Made by a program: the position numbers and the translations under genes | Notes under the pieces: generated by a model | Database searches by the model: none | Seen by the model: only the letters and a program-made list of their open reading frames with translations | What the model was told of the DNA's origin: nothing | In this document: piece after piece, positions 1 to 6,465 of the stretch | How positions within the stretch are numbered: the stretch's first letter is position 1 | Layout of the letters: each line of letters opens with the position of its first letter | Assembly: GCA_964641395.1 (NCBI GenBank) | Contig: CAZXKQ010000025.1 | Span: forward strand, 1-28,653 | Direction: 5' to 3' | From: CANQBR01 sp964641395 | GTDB taxonomy: Bacteria; Bacillota; Negativicutes; Acidaminococcales; Acidaminococcaceae | Length of the DNA: 28,653 bases

Positions 1-1
1 G

Positions 2-25
2 TAAACAGAATGTGCATTCTGTTTA
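2..25. promoter_or_regulatory. perfect 11-2-11 inverted repeat, operator-like
   Basis: Arms TAAACAGAATG (2-12) and CATTCTGTTTA (15-25) are exact reverse complements around a 2-bp centre. The AT-rich ends and short spacer look like a dimeric repressor operator rather than a terminator, since no T-tract follows. The gene it would control lies left of the window, so the regulator and target are unknown. Confidence 0.5.
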
Positions 26-75
26 TTGGACCGCCCCCTGCTGTGCCCCTGGGCACGACTCTTTTCTTTGCCTAC

Positions 76-113
76 AAAAAAGGAGCCGCCCACCGGCAGG
101 TGGAACGGCTCCT
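76..113 (-). terminator. Rho-independent terminator of the leftward flavin/flavodoxin operon
   Basis: Read on the minus strand, AGGAGCCG and CGGCTCCT (113-106 and 88-81) close an extended hairpin that also pairs CCACC with GGTGG, and a run of T (81-76) follows at once. It lies about 65 nt beyond the stop of the flavodoxin lipoprotein gene. Confidence 0.7.
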
Positions 114-145
114 GGAGGAGTATCCAATAATTATAGGTTAGTGAC

Positions 146-170
146 CCCCCTGGAGGGGGCCTTTTGTTTT
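146..170 (+). terminator. possible rightward terminator
   Basis: CCCCC-loop-GGGGG is followed by CC and TTTTGTTTT on the plus strand. The stem is only about 5 bp. No rightward gene is visible before it in the window, so it may end a transcript that begins to the left. Confidence 0.35.
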
Positions 171-177
171 GGCGGCC

Positions 178-759
178 TCAGTACCCCAGCCCTTCCAGCC
201 ACTTCTGGGTGCCCTCCTCATCGCTGGCGTAGAGGCGCAGCCCTTGGTAGAAGCGGGCCTGGGCCAGGGCCTTGCGCAGGCCGGGGCTGCTCTCGCTGAT
301 GGGGCTGCCGCCGCTGGTGCAGAAGCTGATCACGATCTTCCCCCGCATGTCGTGCTGCTCCAGGAAGGTGTAGACGGCCATAGGGGCGTCGTACCACCAG
401 ATGGGGAAGCCTAGCAGCACCACCTGGTAGTCCTCCATCCGGGCCGGCCCCGGCTTGATGGCAGGACGGCCGTTCCGCTGCTTCTCCTCCTTGGCGTAGG
501 CGGTGCAGTCCCGGTAGCCGGAGGGGTAGGGGGTGAGGGTCTCTATCCGGAAGAGATCCCCCTTGGTCTTGGCCTGGACCACCTTGGCCACCTGCTCCGT
601 CTGGCCGCCGTAGGAGAAGTAGGCCACCAGCACCTTTTTGCCCGCCAGCTCAGCCTTGGGAGGCGGGGGAGCAGGAGGGGCGGAGGCCGACCGGCTGCCG
701 CAACCCCCTAGGGCCGCCAGGCAGCAGAGGGCCAGGAGTAAGAGGAAGAGCCTCTTCAT
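178..759 (-). CDS. flavodoxin-family lipoprotein (exported, membrane-anchored)
   Basis: A 193-aa protein. Residues 1-20 form a lipoprotein signal (positively charged start, Leu-rich core, lipobox LGGC with Cys20). A Pro/Ala/Ser-rich linker (about 23-36) leads into a flavodoxin fold: the FMN phosphate loop lies near residues 48-55 (FSYGGQTE, a variant of the usual S/T-x-T-G-x-T), and the LLGFPIWWYDAP segment at 115-126 is typical of the Flavodoxin_4 type. Such proteins carry FMN and shuttle electrons or act as quinone/flavin reductases; the substrate here is unknown. The start lies 1 nt after the stop of the upstream flavin reductase gene, with AAGAAG just before, so translation is probably coupled. 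It is the last gene of the operon running from 1865. A related flavodoxin without a signal peptide lies at 4317-4796. Export of a flavodoxin is unusual; the lipobox is clear, but FMN loading outside the membrane is inferred. Confidence 0.85.
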   Translation of the reverse strand: MKRLFLLLLALCCLAALGGCGSRSASAPPAPPPPKAELAGKKVLVAYFSYGGQTEQVAKVVQAKTKGDLFRIETLTPYPSGYRDCTAYAKEEKQRNGRPAIKPGPARMEDYQVVLLGFPIWWYDAPMAVYTFLEQHDMRGKIVISFCTSGGSPISESSPGLRKALAQARFYQGLRLYASDEEGTQKWLEGLGY

Positions 760-760
760 C

Positions 761-1333
761 CTACTTCTTCAGCAGGCCGACGCCGCTCTGCCAGGCCTGG
801 CCTATCTTCTCCCCTACGGCGTAGTACCCGTTCCTCATCTGGTCGAAGGTGAAGGCCTGCAGCTTGCCGGCGTCTATCCTGCCCTGCTCGTCCAGCACCT
901 TCTCGTCAGCCAGCACGTTGACGATGCGGCCCAGCACCCGCAGGCCGTAGGGCTCCTCTTCCATCTTCTCCACCGTGCACTCCAGGGTCAGGGGGTACTC
1001 CTGGATGACGGGGGCGTCCACCCGGCTGCTCTTCACTGAGTGGAGGCCGCTGCGTTGGAACTTGTCTGCCACCTTGTTAGCAGAGGCGATGCCGAAAAAG
1101 TCCGACTCGGCCAGGCTGTCTGCCCCGGGGACGGCCAGGGTGAAGGCCCCCCGGGCCCGGAGGTTGGCCACCGTCTTGTGGGCCTCCTCCAGGTTGAGGG
1201 CCACCATGTCCTCGGCGCAGATGCCGCCCCAGGCCATCATCATCACGTCTACGCTCCCGTCCTCATTGTAGGTGCCTATCATGTAGGTAGGCATGGGAAA
1301 GAGGTAGGGCTTGACGCCAAAATCCTTCTTCAT
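761..1333 (-). CDS. flavin reductase-like (flavoredoxin-type) FMN-binding protein
   Basis: A 190-aa protein of the flavin reductase-like split-barrel family (Flavin_Reduct; flavoredoxin group), which binds FMN and moves electrons from NAD(P)H or partner proteins. It begins with the family's typical F-G-x-K-P-Y-L-F-P-M-P segment and continues with VMMMAWGG near 30-37 and the NLEEAHKT region near 47-54 that surrounds the FMN. The length is normal for the family. The start is supported by AAGGAGGAA about 5 nt upstream. It is the middle gene of a three-gene leftward operon, after another flavin reductase homologue (28 nt away) and directly before a flavodoxin lipoprotein. The substrate is not evident. 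Assignment to the family is firm; electron delivery to the neighbouring flavodoxin is inferred from order alone. Confidence 0.87.
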   Translation of the reverse strand: MKKDFGVKPYLFPMPTYMIGTYNEDGSVDVMMMAWGGICAEDMVALNLEEAHKTVANLRARGAFTLAVPGADSLAESDFFGIASANKVADKFQRSGLHSVKSSRVDAPVIQEYPLTLECTVEKMEEEPYGLRVLGRIVNVLADEKVLDEQGRIDAGKLQAFTFDQMRNGYYAVGEKIGQAWQSGVGLLKK

Positions 1334-1361
1334 GCTTCTTCCTCCTTAGTACCTACAGGCC

Positions 1362-1865
1362 TCACCCTTCCCGGGCCGGGGCCATCTTGCCGTAGCCCTT
1401 CCAGGCGAAGAGGGCCTCTTCCGCCTCGTTGCCGTACACCTCTTCCACCTGGCAGATGTAGAGGTAGTGGTCCCCTACCTCATGGTAGTCCTTCAGGCTG
1501 CAGCGGATGGCCACCCGGCTGTGGCAGGGGATCTTGATGGCAGAGCCCTCTACCGGGGCCAGTTGGATGGCGAAGCGCTCCACCTTGTCGGTGGTGCGGC
1601 CGGTGGTGGTGCCGCAGCCCAGGACGGCGGCGGCGATGGGGGTGCCGGGTATGGTCAGGATGACCTCCTTATTCTTCCGCACCAGCTCCCCGCTGTAAGA
1701 GGTCTTGGCCATGGCGTAGGCCAGCATCCCTGGATTGTAGGACAGGTAGGTCCACCAGGAAACGGCGGCCAGGTTGGTGCCCCCATCCGGCTTTTCTGTG
1801 CAGACCAGGGTGAGGGGGTTGGGAGAAGTGAGGACGGAGGCCTGGGGTAGGGTGATCTTTTTCAT
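1362..1865 (-). CDS. flavin reductase family protein
   Basis: A 167-aa protein of the Flavin_Reduct/DIM6-NTAB type. Visible hallmarks are the early P-L-T-L-V-C-T strand (16-23), the N-L-A-A-V-S-W-W-T stretch near 31-39, and the G-C-G-T-T-T-G-R segment that usually lies by the FMN. The ATG at 1865 was chosen because AAGGAAGG stands 7 nt before it; an ATG two codons earlier sits too close to that site, and a longer open frame to 1952 would run through the promoter. It is the first gene of the operon reading to 178, driven by the symmetric promoter at 1897-1952, and is divergent from the HxlR regulator. It is clearly different from the next gene's product, so the two reductases are not a recent duplication. 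Confidence 0.85.
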   Translation of the reverse strand: MKKITLPQASVLTSPNPLTLVCTEKPDGGTNLAAVSWWTYLSYNPGMLAYAMAKTSYSGELVRKNKEVILTIPGTPIAAAVLGCGTTTGRTTDKVERFAIQLAPVEGSAIKIPCHSRVAIRCSLKDYHEVGDHYLYICQVEEVYGNEAEEALFAWKGYGKMAPAREG

Positions 1866-1896
1866 GTGCATACCTTCCTTTTTCACGCTATTGGGT

Positions 1897-1952
1897 TTGA
1901 CTTTCACAAACCTTGGTACTATAATTATAGCTAGAGCCCTAGAAGAAAACAA
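1897..1952. promoter_or_regulatory. symmetric divergent promoter with interlocked -10 boxes
   Basis: Rightward: TTGACT (1897-1902), 17-nt spacer, TATAAT (1920-1925) toward the HxlR gene. Leftward on the minus strand: TTGTTT (1952-1947), 17-nt spacer, TATAAT (1929-1924) toward the flavin reductase operon. The two -10 boxes overlap inside the perfect palindrome CTATAATTATAG (1919-1930). Only one polymerase could sit here at a time, and the palindrome is a natural place for the HxlR dimer. The sequence is direct evidence; regulator binding is inferred. Confidence 0.75.
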
Positions 1953-1994
1953 GTACGCACATTAAAGAAATATACTATCATGGAGGGAAGCAAG

Positions 1995-2330
1995 ATGAGC
2001 AAGGACTGTATCGCCAACTGCAGGCTGGAAGACACCGGCTTCAACTACACCATGTCCCTCATCCAGGGCAAGTACAAGATGTTCATCCTCTACACCCTGA
2101 TGGAGTTCCAGGTGGTGCGCTTCAACGAGATGCAGAAGTACATCGGCAGCATCACCTACAAGACCCTCAGCTCCACCCTGAAGCAGTTGGAGGCCGACGG
2201 CCTGGTGAGCCGCAAGGAATACCCCCAGATCCCTCCCAAGGTGGAGTACAGCCTGACGGAGAAGGGCCGCTCCCTCATCCCCATCCTGGACCAAATGTGC
2301 GACTGGGGCTACCAGCACCGCCAGGCCTAG
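1995..2330 (+). CDS. HxlR-family winged-helix transcriptional regulator
   Basis: A 111-aa HxlR-type regulator, normal in length. The family signature runs from Cys9 through G-K-Y-K (25-28) and I-L-Y-T-L (31-35), followed by the recognition helix I-T-Y-K-T-L-S-S-T-L-K-Q-L (53-65) and the wing Y-S-L-T-E-K-G (85-91). HxlR proteins of the HypR/YodB/QorR kind sense quinones, disulfide stress or formaldehyde through N-terminal cysteines; here Cys5, Cys9 and Cys102 are candidates. The ATG at 1995 was chosen over 1980 because GGAGGG (1982-1987) gives a 7-nt spacing to it. The gene is divergent from two flavin reductases and a flavodoxin, a common setting for such regulators. It probably represses both directions from the shared promoter. 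Confidence 0.9.
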   Translation: MSKDCIANCRLEDTGFNYTMSLIQGKYKMFILYTLMEFQVVRFNEMQKYIGSITYKTLSSTLKQLEADGLVSRKEYPQIPPKVEYSLTEKGRSLIPILDQMCDWGYQHRQA

Positions 2331-2368
2331 CCAGGCCCCGCCAAGGCCTGCCGTGACAACGTCTTCAC

Positions 2369-2423
2369 CGCCCCTCCCTGCCGAGGGAAGGGGGCGTGAG
2401 CATCTGGAGCCCCGCCAGGCTCC
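2369..2423 (+). other. two hairpins between the hxlR-type gene and the pyridoxal kinase gene
   Basis: CGCCCCTCCCT pairs with AGGGA(A)GGGGGCG (2369-2396), and GGAGCC pairs with GGCTCC (2406-2411 and 2418-2423). Neither has a T-tract, so they are not standard terminators. They would lie in the leader of the kinase message if the two genes are cotranscribed; the second ends a few nt before the AGGAGG site. Confidence 0.35.
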
Positions 2424-2444
2424 CCTGTATTAGGAGGATAGAAG

Positions 2445-3302
2445 ATGGCATACAAGAAAGTTTTAACCATCCAGGACATCTCCTGCGTAGGGCAGTGCTC
2501 CCTCACCGTGGCCCTGCCCATCATCTCCGCCGCCGGGCACGAAACCTGCATCCTGCCCTCCGCCCTCCTCTCCACCCACACCGCCGGCTTCCAGGGCTAC
2601 ACCTGCCGGGACCTGACGGAGGACATCCCCGCCATCGCCGCCCACTGGCAGCAGGAGGGCCTCAGCTTCGACGCCTTCTACACCGGCTATTTGGGCAGCA
2701 CCAAGCAGGTGGGCTACGTGAAGGAGCTGATGGACAGGCTGGCAGGGCCCGGCTGCGTCAGCTTCGTAGACCCGGCCATGGCGGACAACGGCCGCCTCTA
2801 CCCTGCCTTCGACGCCGCCTACGTGGAGGCCATGAAGACCCTGGCCTTTGCCGCCGACCTGATCCTGCCTAACATCACCGAGGCCTGCTTCCTGACGGAT
2901 ACCCAGTACCGGGAGCAGTACGACCAGGCCTACATTGCCGGCCTGCTGGAGAAGCTGCACGCCGCCGGGGCTAAGACCGTCATCCTGACCGGCGTAGGCT
3001 ACACCCCAGCCACCACCGGGGTGGTAGTCTCCGACGCCGCCGGGGCCGCCTACTACCGGCATAGACGCATCCCCAAGAACAGCCACGGCACCGGGGATGT
3101 GTACGCCTCCGCCTTCGTAGGGGCCTACCTGCGGGGCAGGACCGCCTATGAGGCGGCGGTGATAGCCGCCGACTACACGGTGCGGACCATAGAGTACACC
3201 CTGCCCGACCCGGGCCACTGGTACGGGGTGAAGTTCGAGCCCGTCCTGCCCTACTACCTGGAGCTCTTGCAAGAAGGGGCTGGGAAGGCTGACAATGCTT
3301 AA
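2445..3302 (+). CDS. pdxY: pyridoxamine/pyridoxal kinase
   Basis: A 285-aa ribokinase-fold enzyme that phosphorylates pyridoxal, pyridoxamine or pyridoxine with ATP in the vitamin B6 salvage pathway. The substrate segment S-x-H-T-A-G-F (43-49), the Y-x-G-Y-L-G-S loop (79-85), and the anion-hole/catalytic motif G-T-G-D (215-218, Asp218 as base) are all present. The length matches the PdxY/PdxK-like kinases annotated as pyridoxamine kinase in Bacillota; the symbol is by family resemblance and the preferred vitamer cannot be read from sequence. AGGAGG (2432-2437) gives an ideal spacing to the ATG. It follows the HxlR-type gene by 114 nt and precedes an exported CMD-domain protein. Cotranscription with the regulator is possible because no clear terminator separates them. 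Confidence 0.9.
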   Translation: MAYKKVLTIQDISCVGQCSLTVALPIISAAGHETCILPSALLSTHTAGFQGYTCRDLTEDIPAIAAHWQQEGLSFDAFYTGYLGSTKQVGYVKELMDRLAGPGCVSFVDPAMADNGRLYPAFDAAYVEAMKTLAFAADLILPNITEACFLTDTQYREQYDQAYIAGLLEKLHAAGAKTVILTGVGYTPATTGVVVSDAAGAAYYRHRRIPKNSHGTGDVYASAFVGAYLRGRTAYEAAVIAADYTVRTIEYTLPDPGHWYGVKFEPVLPYYLELLQEGAGKADNA

Positions 3303-3388
3303 AAGGCATAGAGGAGAATGTGAAACGAGTATTAGACAGCTTAAAAGGGGCTTGCTAAAATAAAGGCGCAGGGAGCTAGCCCGCCGCC

Positions 3389-3419
3389 TTGACTTCAAGG
3401 GCGGTTTAGGGCCTACAAT
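3389..3419 (+). promoter_or_regulatory. probable promoter for CMD-flavodoxin pair
   Basis: TTGACT (3389-3394) and TACAAT (3414-3419) are separated by 19 nt, a longer spacer than ideal. It lies about 40 nt before the CMD-domain gene and after the kinase stop. Confidence 0.45.
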
Positions 3420-3459
3420 GAAGCTATCGGTAAAACCTAGCAAGAGAGGTGGACGCTTT

Positions 3460-4320
3460 ATGAAGAAGACAGTGAGCATGCTTGTAGCCGCCAGCCTGTG
3501 CTGGGCTGTGTTAGGAGGGATGGCCATGGCAGCAGAAAAGCAGGACCGGGTGGGCAGCAGCGCCGCCCTGGTAGAACAACTCTACGGTAAGAACGATCCT
3601 ACCCTGGTGAAGGACGAGCCAGAGTTCAGCGCCGTGATGCAGCGGCATATTTACGGGGACGTACAGGCTAAGATCGTCAACCTCAGCCTGCCCCAGCGGG
3701 AGCTGCTGACCATAGCCGCCCTGGCCGCCAACGGCACCTGCGCCGACATCGCCGCCCACACCCAGGCCGCCCTGAAGGCGGGGGCCACCCCCAACGCCGT
3801 GCGGGAGACCGTCTTCCACACCGCCGCCTACATCGGCCAGCCTAAGGCCAAGGCCGCCCTGCTGGAGGTCCACAAGGGCCTGAGGGCCGCCGGGGTGAAG
3901 CTGCCCCTGGCAACTAACGGGACGGTGACCGAGGCGGACCGCTATGAGAAGGGCCTGGCCGTCCAGACCGGCATCTTCGGCCAGCGGATCCTGGACGGGT
4001 ACAAGGCCTCCCCGGCAGACGCAGTCCACTTCCAGTACTTCCTCTCCCAGAACTGCTTCGGCGACTACTACACCCGCACGGAGCTGGACCTGAAGATGCG
4101 GGAGCTGATCACCTTCGCCATCATCGCCACCCTGGGCGGCTGCGAGCCCCAGCTCACCGGCCACGCCGGAGGCAACCTGGCGGTAGGCAACAGCCGGCAG
4201 GACCTGCTGGACGTAGTCACCCTGCTGCAGCCCTACAACGGCTACCCCCGCACCCTCAACGCCCTGGCGGTGGTGAACAAGGTAGCCCCCGCCCCTAAGG
4301 CAGAGGAGGAGAAGAAATGA
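3460..4320 (+). CDS. exported protein with two carboxymuconolactone decarboxylase (CMD) domains
   Basis: A 286-aa protein. Residues 1-24 are a Sec signal peptide (KK start, hydrophobic core, AMA|AE cleavage). Two CMD/AhpD-like helical domains follow: the first around 60-140 with Cys94 and His100, the second around 205-275 with Cys228 and His235. Each domain has one cysteine rather than the C-x-x-C of AhpD, so a simple alkylhydroperoxidase disulfide cycle is not supported. The start at 3460 is backed by GAGAGGTGG upstream and by the signal peptide; an upstream ATG at 3418 overlaps the promoter. Its stop overlaps the start of the flavodoxin gene by ATGA, so the two are translationally coupled. 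Exported CMD proteins next to flavodoxins recur in bacteria, but the reaction is not established. Residues 277-286 are a charged tail. Confidence 0.87.
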   Translation: MKKTVSMLVAASLCWAVLGGMAMAAEKQDRVGSSAALVEQLYGKNDPTLVKDEPEFSAVMQRHIYGDVQAKIVNLSLPQRELLTIAALAANGTCADIAAHTQAALKAGATPNAVRETVFHTAAYIGQPKAKAALLEVHKGLRAAGVKLPLATNGTVTEADRYEKGLAVQTGIFGQRILDGYKASPADAVHFQYFLSQNCFGDYYTRTELDLKMRELITFAIIATLGGCEPQLTGHAGGNLAVGNSRQDLLDVVTLLQPYNGYPRTLNALAVVNKVAPAPKAEEEKK

Positions 4321-4796
4321 GCAAGAAGATCCTAGTAGCCTATTTTTCCGCCACCGGCACCACCGCCCGGCTGGCCCGGGCCCTGGCGGAAGTAGCCGGC
4401 GCCCAGCTCTACCCCATCACCCCCGCCCAGCCCTACAGCCAGGCGGACCTGGACTGGACCAATAAGCGGAGCCGCAGCTCCCTGGAGATGGCCGACCCCG
4501 CTTCCCGGCCTGCCCTGGCCGGCAGGGTGGAGGCCATGGAGCAGTACCAGGTGATCCTGCTAGGCTTCCCCATCTGGTGGTACAAGGCCCCCACCATCAT
4601 CAACAGCTTCCTGGAGGGCTACGACCTCCAGGGCAAGCTCATCGTGCCCTTCGCCACCTCCGGCGGCAGCGGCATGGGCAACACCAACGCAGGGCTGCAG
4701 GCCAGCTGCCCCGGCGCCACCCTGGCCGCCGGCAAGGTGCTGAACGGGGCCGGCAAGGCCCAGCTCCAGAGCTGGCTCCAGAGCCTGAAACTGTAA
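4317..4796 (+). CDS. flavodoxin (cytosolic)
   Basis: A 159-aa flavodoxin-fold protein of the Flavodoxin_4 type. The FMN phosphate loop S-A-T-G-T-T is at residues 11-16, and the LLGFPIWWYKAP segment is at about 80-91, almost identical to that of the lipoprotein flavodoxin at 178-759. The flavin-ring loop A-T-S-G-G-S-G-M-G-N lies near 112-121. No signal peptide is present, so it should stay in the cytoplasm while its operon partner is exported. GAGGAGG inside the end of the CMD gene serves as ribosome site and the ATGA overlap indicates coupling. Its partner proteins and substrate are not known. The gene ends at a bidirectional terminator facing metQ. Confidence 0.88.
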   Translation: MSKKILVAYFSATGTTARLARALAEVAGAQLYPITPAQPYSQADLDWTNKRSRSSLEMADPASRPALAGRVEAMEQYQVILLGFPIWWYKAPTIINSFLEGYDLQGKLIVPFATSGGSGMGNTNAGLQASCPGATLAAGKVLNGAGKAQLQSWLQSLKL

Positions 4797-4834
4797 ATCA
4801 AAGAGCCCGGCCTCGGGAAAAAAACCGCGCATAC

Positions 4835-4868
4835 AAAAGGACTGCCTACAGTTGCTAGGCAGTCCTTT
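4835..4868. terminator. bidirectional terminator between flavodoxin and metQ
   Basis: AAAGGACTGCCTA (4836-4848) pairs perfectly with TAGGCAGTCCTTT (4856-4868) around a 7-nt loop. The A and T ends supply a short U-tract in both directions. It separates two convergent genes. Confidence 0.75.
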
Positions 4869-4900
4869 GCTTGTGGCAAATTTAGGCGCTTGTAGGGGGC

Positions 4901-5728
4901 TTAGAAGCCGCAGGTGATGGTGCCCTTGAAGTGGTCGGCGATGAACTTCTTGTTTTCTGCCGACTGGTACACCTTCTGCAGGGTGGCGATGCGGGGATCC
5001 TTCTCGTTGGCCTTGGTGGTGACGAAGATGCAGACGAAGGGGTTGTTAGGATCCTCGATGTAGAGGGCGTCCCGGGCAGGATCCATCTTGGCTACCAGGG
5101 CGTAGTTGACGTTGATGACTCCCAGGTCTACGTCCGGCAGGGCCTTGGGCAGGCTGGCGGCATCGATCTCCTGGATGCGGTACTTGTGGGGGTTGTCCAC
5201 GATGTCGGCCACGCTGGTGGTGACGTCCTTAGGATTCTTGATCTTCAGGAAGCCCTTGTCGTGGAGCACCATCAGGGCCCGGGCCCCGTTGGAGGGATCG
5301 TTGGGGATGCCGATGAGGGCGCCGTCAGGGATGGGATCCCCCTTCTTGAACTTGGCGGAGTAGATGGCCATGGGGAAGGAGACGGTCTTGAAGACCTCCA
5401 CCAGGGGGAACTTAGGCTCCTTCTTCAGGGTGGCGGCCAGGTAGGGGGCGTGCTGCATGCTGTTGGCGAAGAGGTCCCCCTGGGCCAGGGCTACGTTGGG
5501 AGTGACGAAGTCGGGGAACTCCACCACTTCTACCTGCAGGCCCTCCTTGGCGGCCAGCTTTTTCACGTTGTCCATGATCTCCGCATGGGGGCCGGCGGTG
5601 ACGCCTATCTTCACCGGCGCCTTGGTGTCGGCCTTCTTTTCGTCCTTCTTGTCGCCGCCGCAGCCGGCTGCCAGCACTAAGCAGGCGCCTAGGGCTGCTA
5701 GGGTGAGAAGCTTTGCTAATTTCTTCAT
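4901..5728 (-). CDS. metQ: methionine ABC transporter substrate-binding lipoprotein
   Basis: A 275-aa NlpA/MetQ-family lipoprotein that captures methionine (D or L forms, or close analogues) outside the membrane and hands it to MetI-MetN. The signal has a lipobox L-A-A-G-C with Cys23, then a Lys/Asp-rich linker to about residue 38. The family's opening strand V-K-I-G-V-T-A-G-P-H-A-E (39-50), the N-S-M-Q-H segment near 89-93 and G-I-P-N-D-P-S-N near 135-142 match MetQ ligand-pocket regions. AGGAGG precedes the ATG. It is the last gene of metNIQ, 77 nt after metI, under the SAM-I riboswitch. That context favours methionine over the other NlpA-family ligands. Confidence 0.93.
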   Translation of the reverse strand: MKKLAKLLTLAALGACLVLAAGCGGDKKDEKKADTKAPVKIGVTAGPHAEIMDNVKKLAAKEGLQVEVVEFPDFVTPNVALAQGDLFANSMQHAPYLAATLKKEPKFPLVEVFKTVSFPMAIYSAKFKKGDPIPDGALIGIPNDPSNGARALMVLHDKGFLKIKNPKDVTTSVADIVDNPHKYRIQEIDAASLPKALPDVDLGVINVNYALVAKMDPARDALYIEDPNNPFVCIFVTTKANEKDPRIATLQKVYQSAENKKFIADHFKGTITCGF

Positions 5729-5805
5729 GGCGAGATAACCTCCTGTGTTGCAATAGTGATGGGAACGGGGCGGGGTAAGCGCGCGTAAATTTGCTCTAGG
5801 GTTAC

Positions 5806-6465
5806 TTACAGCTTGTTCTTATTCAGCTTTTTGCTCAGCCAGTCCCCCAGGGACTGCATAGTCTGGACCATGACGATGAGCACCACTACGGTGGCCACCA
5901 TCACGTCCATCTGGAAGCGCTGGTAGCCGTAGCGGATGGCCAGGTCGCCTAGGCCGCCGCCTCCCAGGGTGCCGGCCATGGCGGAGTAGCCGATGAGGCT
6001 GATGATGGCCAGGGTGATGCCCAGGACGATGGAGTGGCGGGCCTCAGGGATCAACACCTTGCTGATGATCTGGAAGGGGCTGGCCCCCATAGCCGCCGCC
6101 GCTTCGATGACCCCGGGGCTGATCTCCAGCAGGCTGGACTCGATGATGCGGGCGATGAAGGGGGCGGCAGAGATAGTCAGGGGGACGATGGCGGCGGTAG
6201 TGCCGATGGAGGAGCCTACGATGAGGCGGGTGAGGGGGATGATGGCCACCATCAGGATGATGAAGGGGGTGGAGCGGGTGGCGTTGACCACCGCCCCCAG
6301 CACTGCGTTCAAGGGCTTGTTAGGCAGGATGTGGTCCTGGCGGGTCACCGTCAGGATCACCCCCAGGGGCAGGCCGATGAGGGTGGCCAGGAGGGTGGAG
6401 GCGCTGACCATATAGCAGGTCTCCCAGAAGGACTTAAGCAGCAGGTCCACCATCTCAGAGCTCAT
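5806..6465 (-). CDS. metI: methionine ABC transporter permease
   Basis: A 219-aa permease of the MetI type, with about five membrane helices (for example 20-40, 55-80, 88-110, 150-170 and 188-208). The cytoplasmic EAA loop, which docks onto the ATPase, is at about 120-141 (E-A-A-A-A-M-G-A-S...IP). Length and topology are normal. Its start overlaps the end of metN by 11 nt, and GGAGGTGAT precedes the ATG. It works as a dimer with MetN and MetQ in the inner membrane. Confidence 0.94.
   Translation of the reverse strand: MSSEMVDLLLKSFWETCYMVSASTLLATLIGLPLGVILTVTRQDHILPNKPLNAVLGAVVNATRSTPFIILMVAIIPLTRLIVGSSIGTTAAIVPLTISAAPFIARIIESSLLEISPGVIEAAAAMGASPFQIISKVLIPEARHSIVLGITLAIISLIGYSAMAGTLGGGGLGDLAIRYGYQRFQMDVMVATVVVLIVMVQTMQSLGDWLSKKLNKNKL

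Noticed and set aside
2331..2444. PLP-responsive or other riboswitch before the B6 kinase gene
   Set aside because: Two plain hairpins, no recognised aptamer core and no attenuator T-tract.
2463..3527. 354-aa minus-strand open frame opposite the B6 kinase
   Set aside because: Shadow of the plus-strand kinase, no ribosome site, compositionally non-protein-like.
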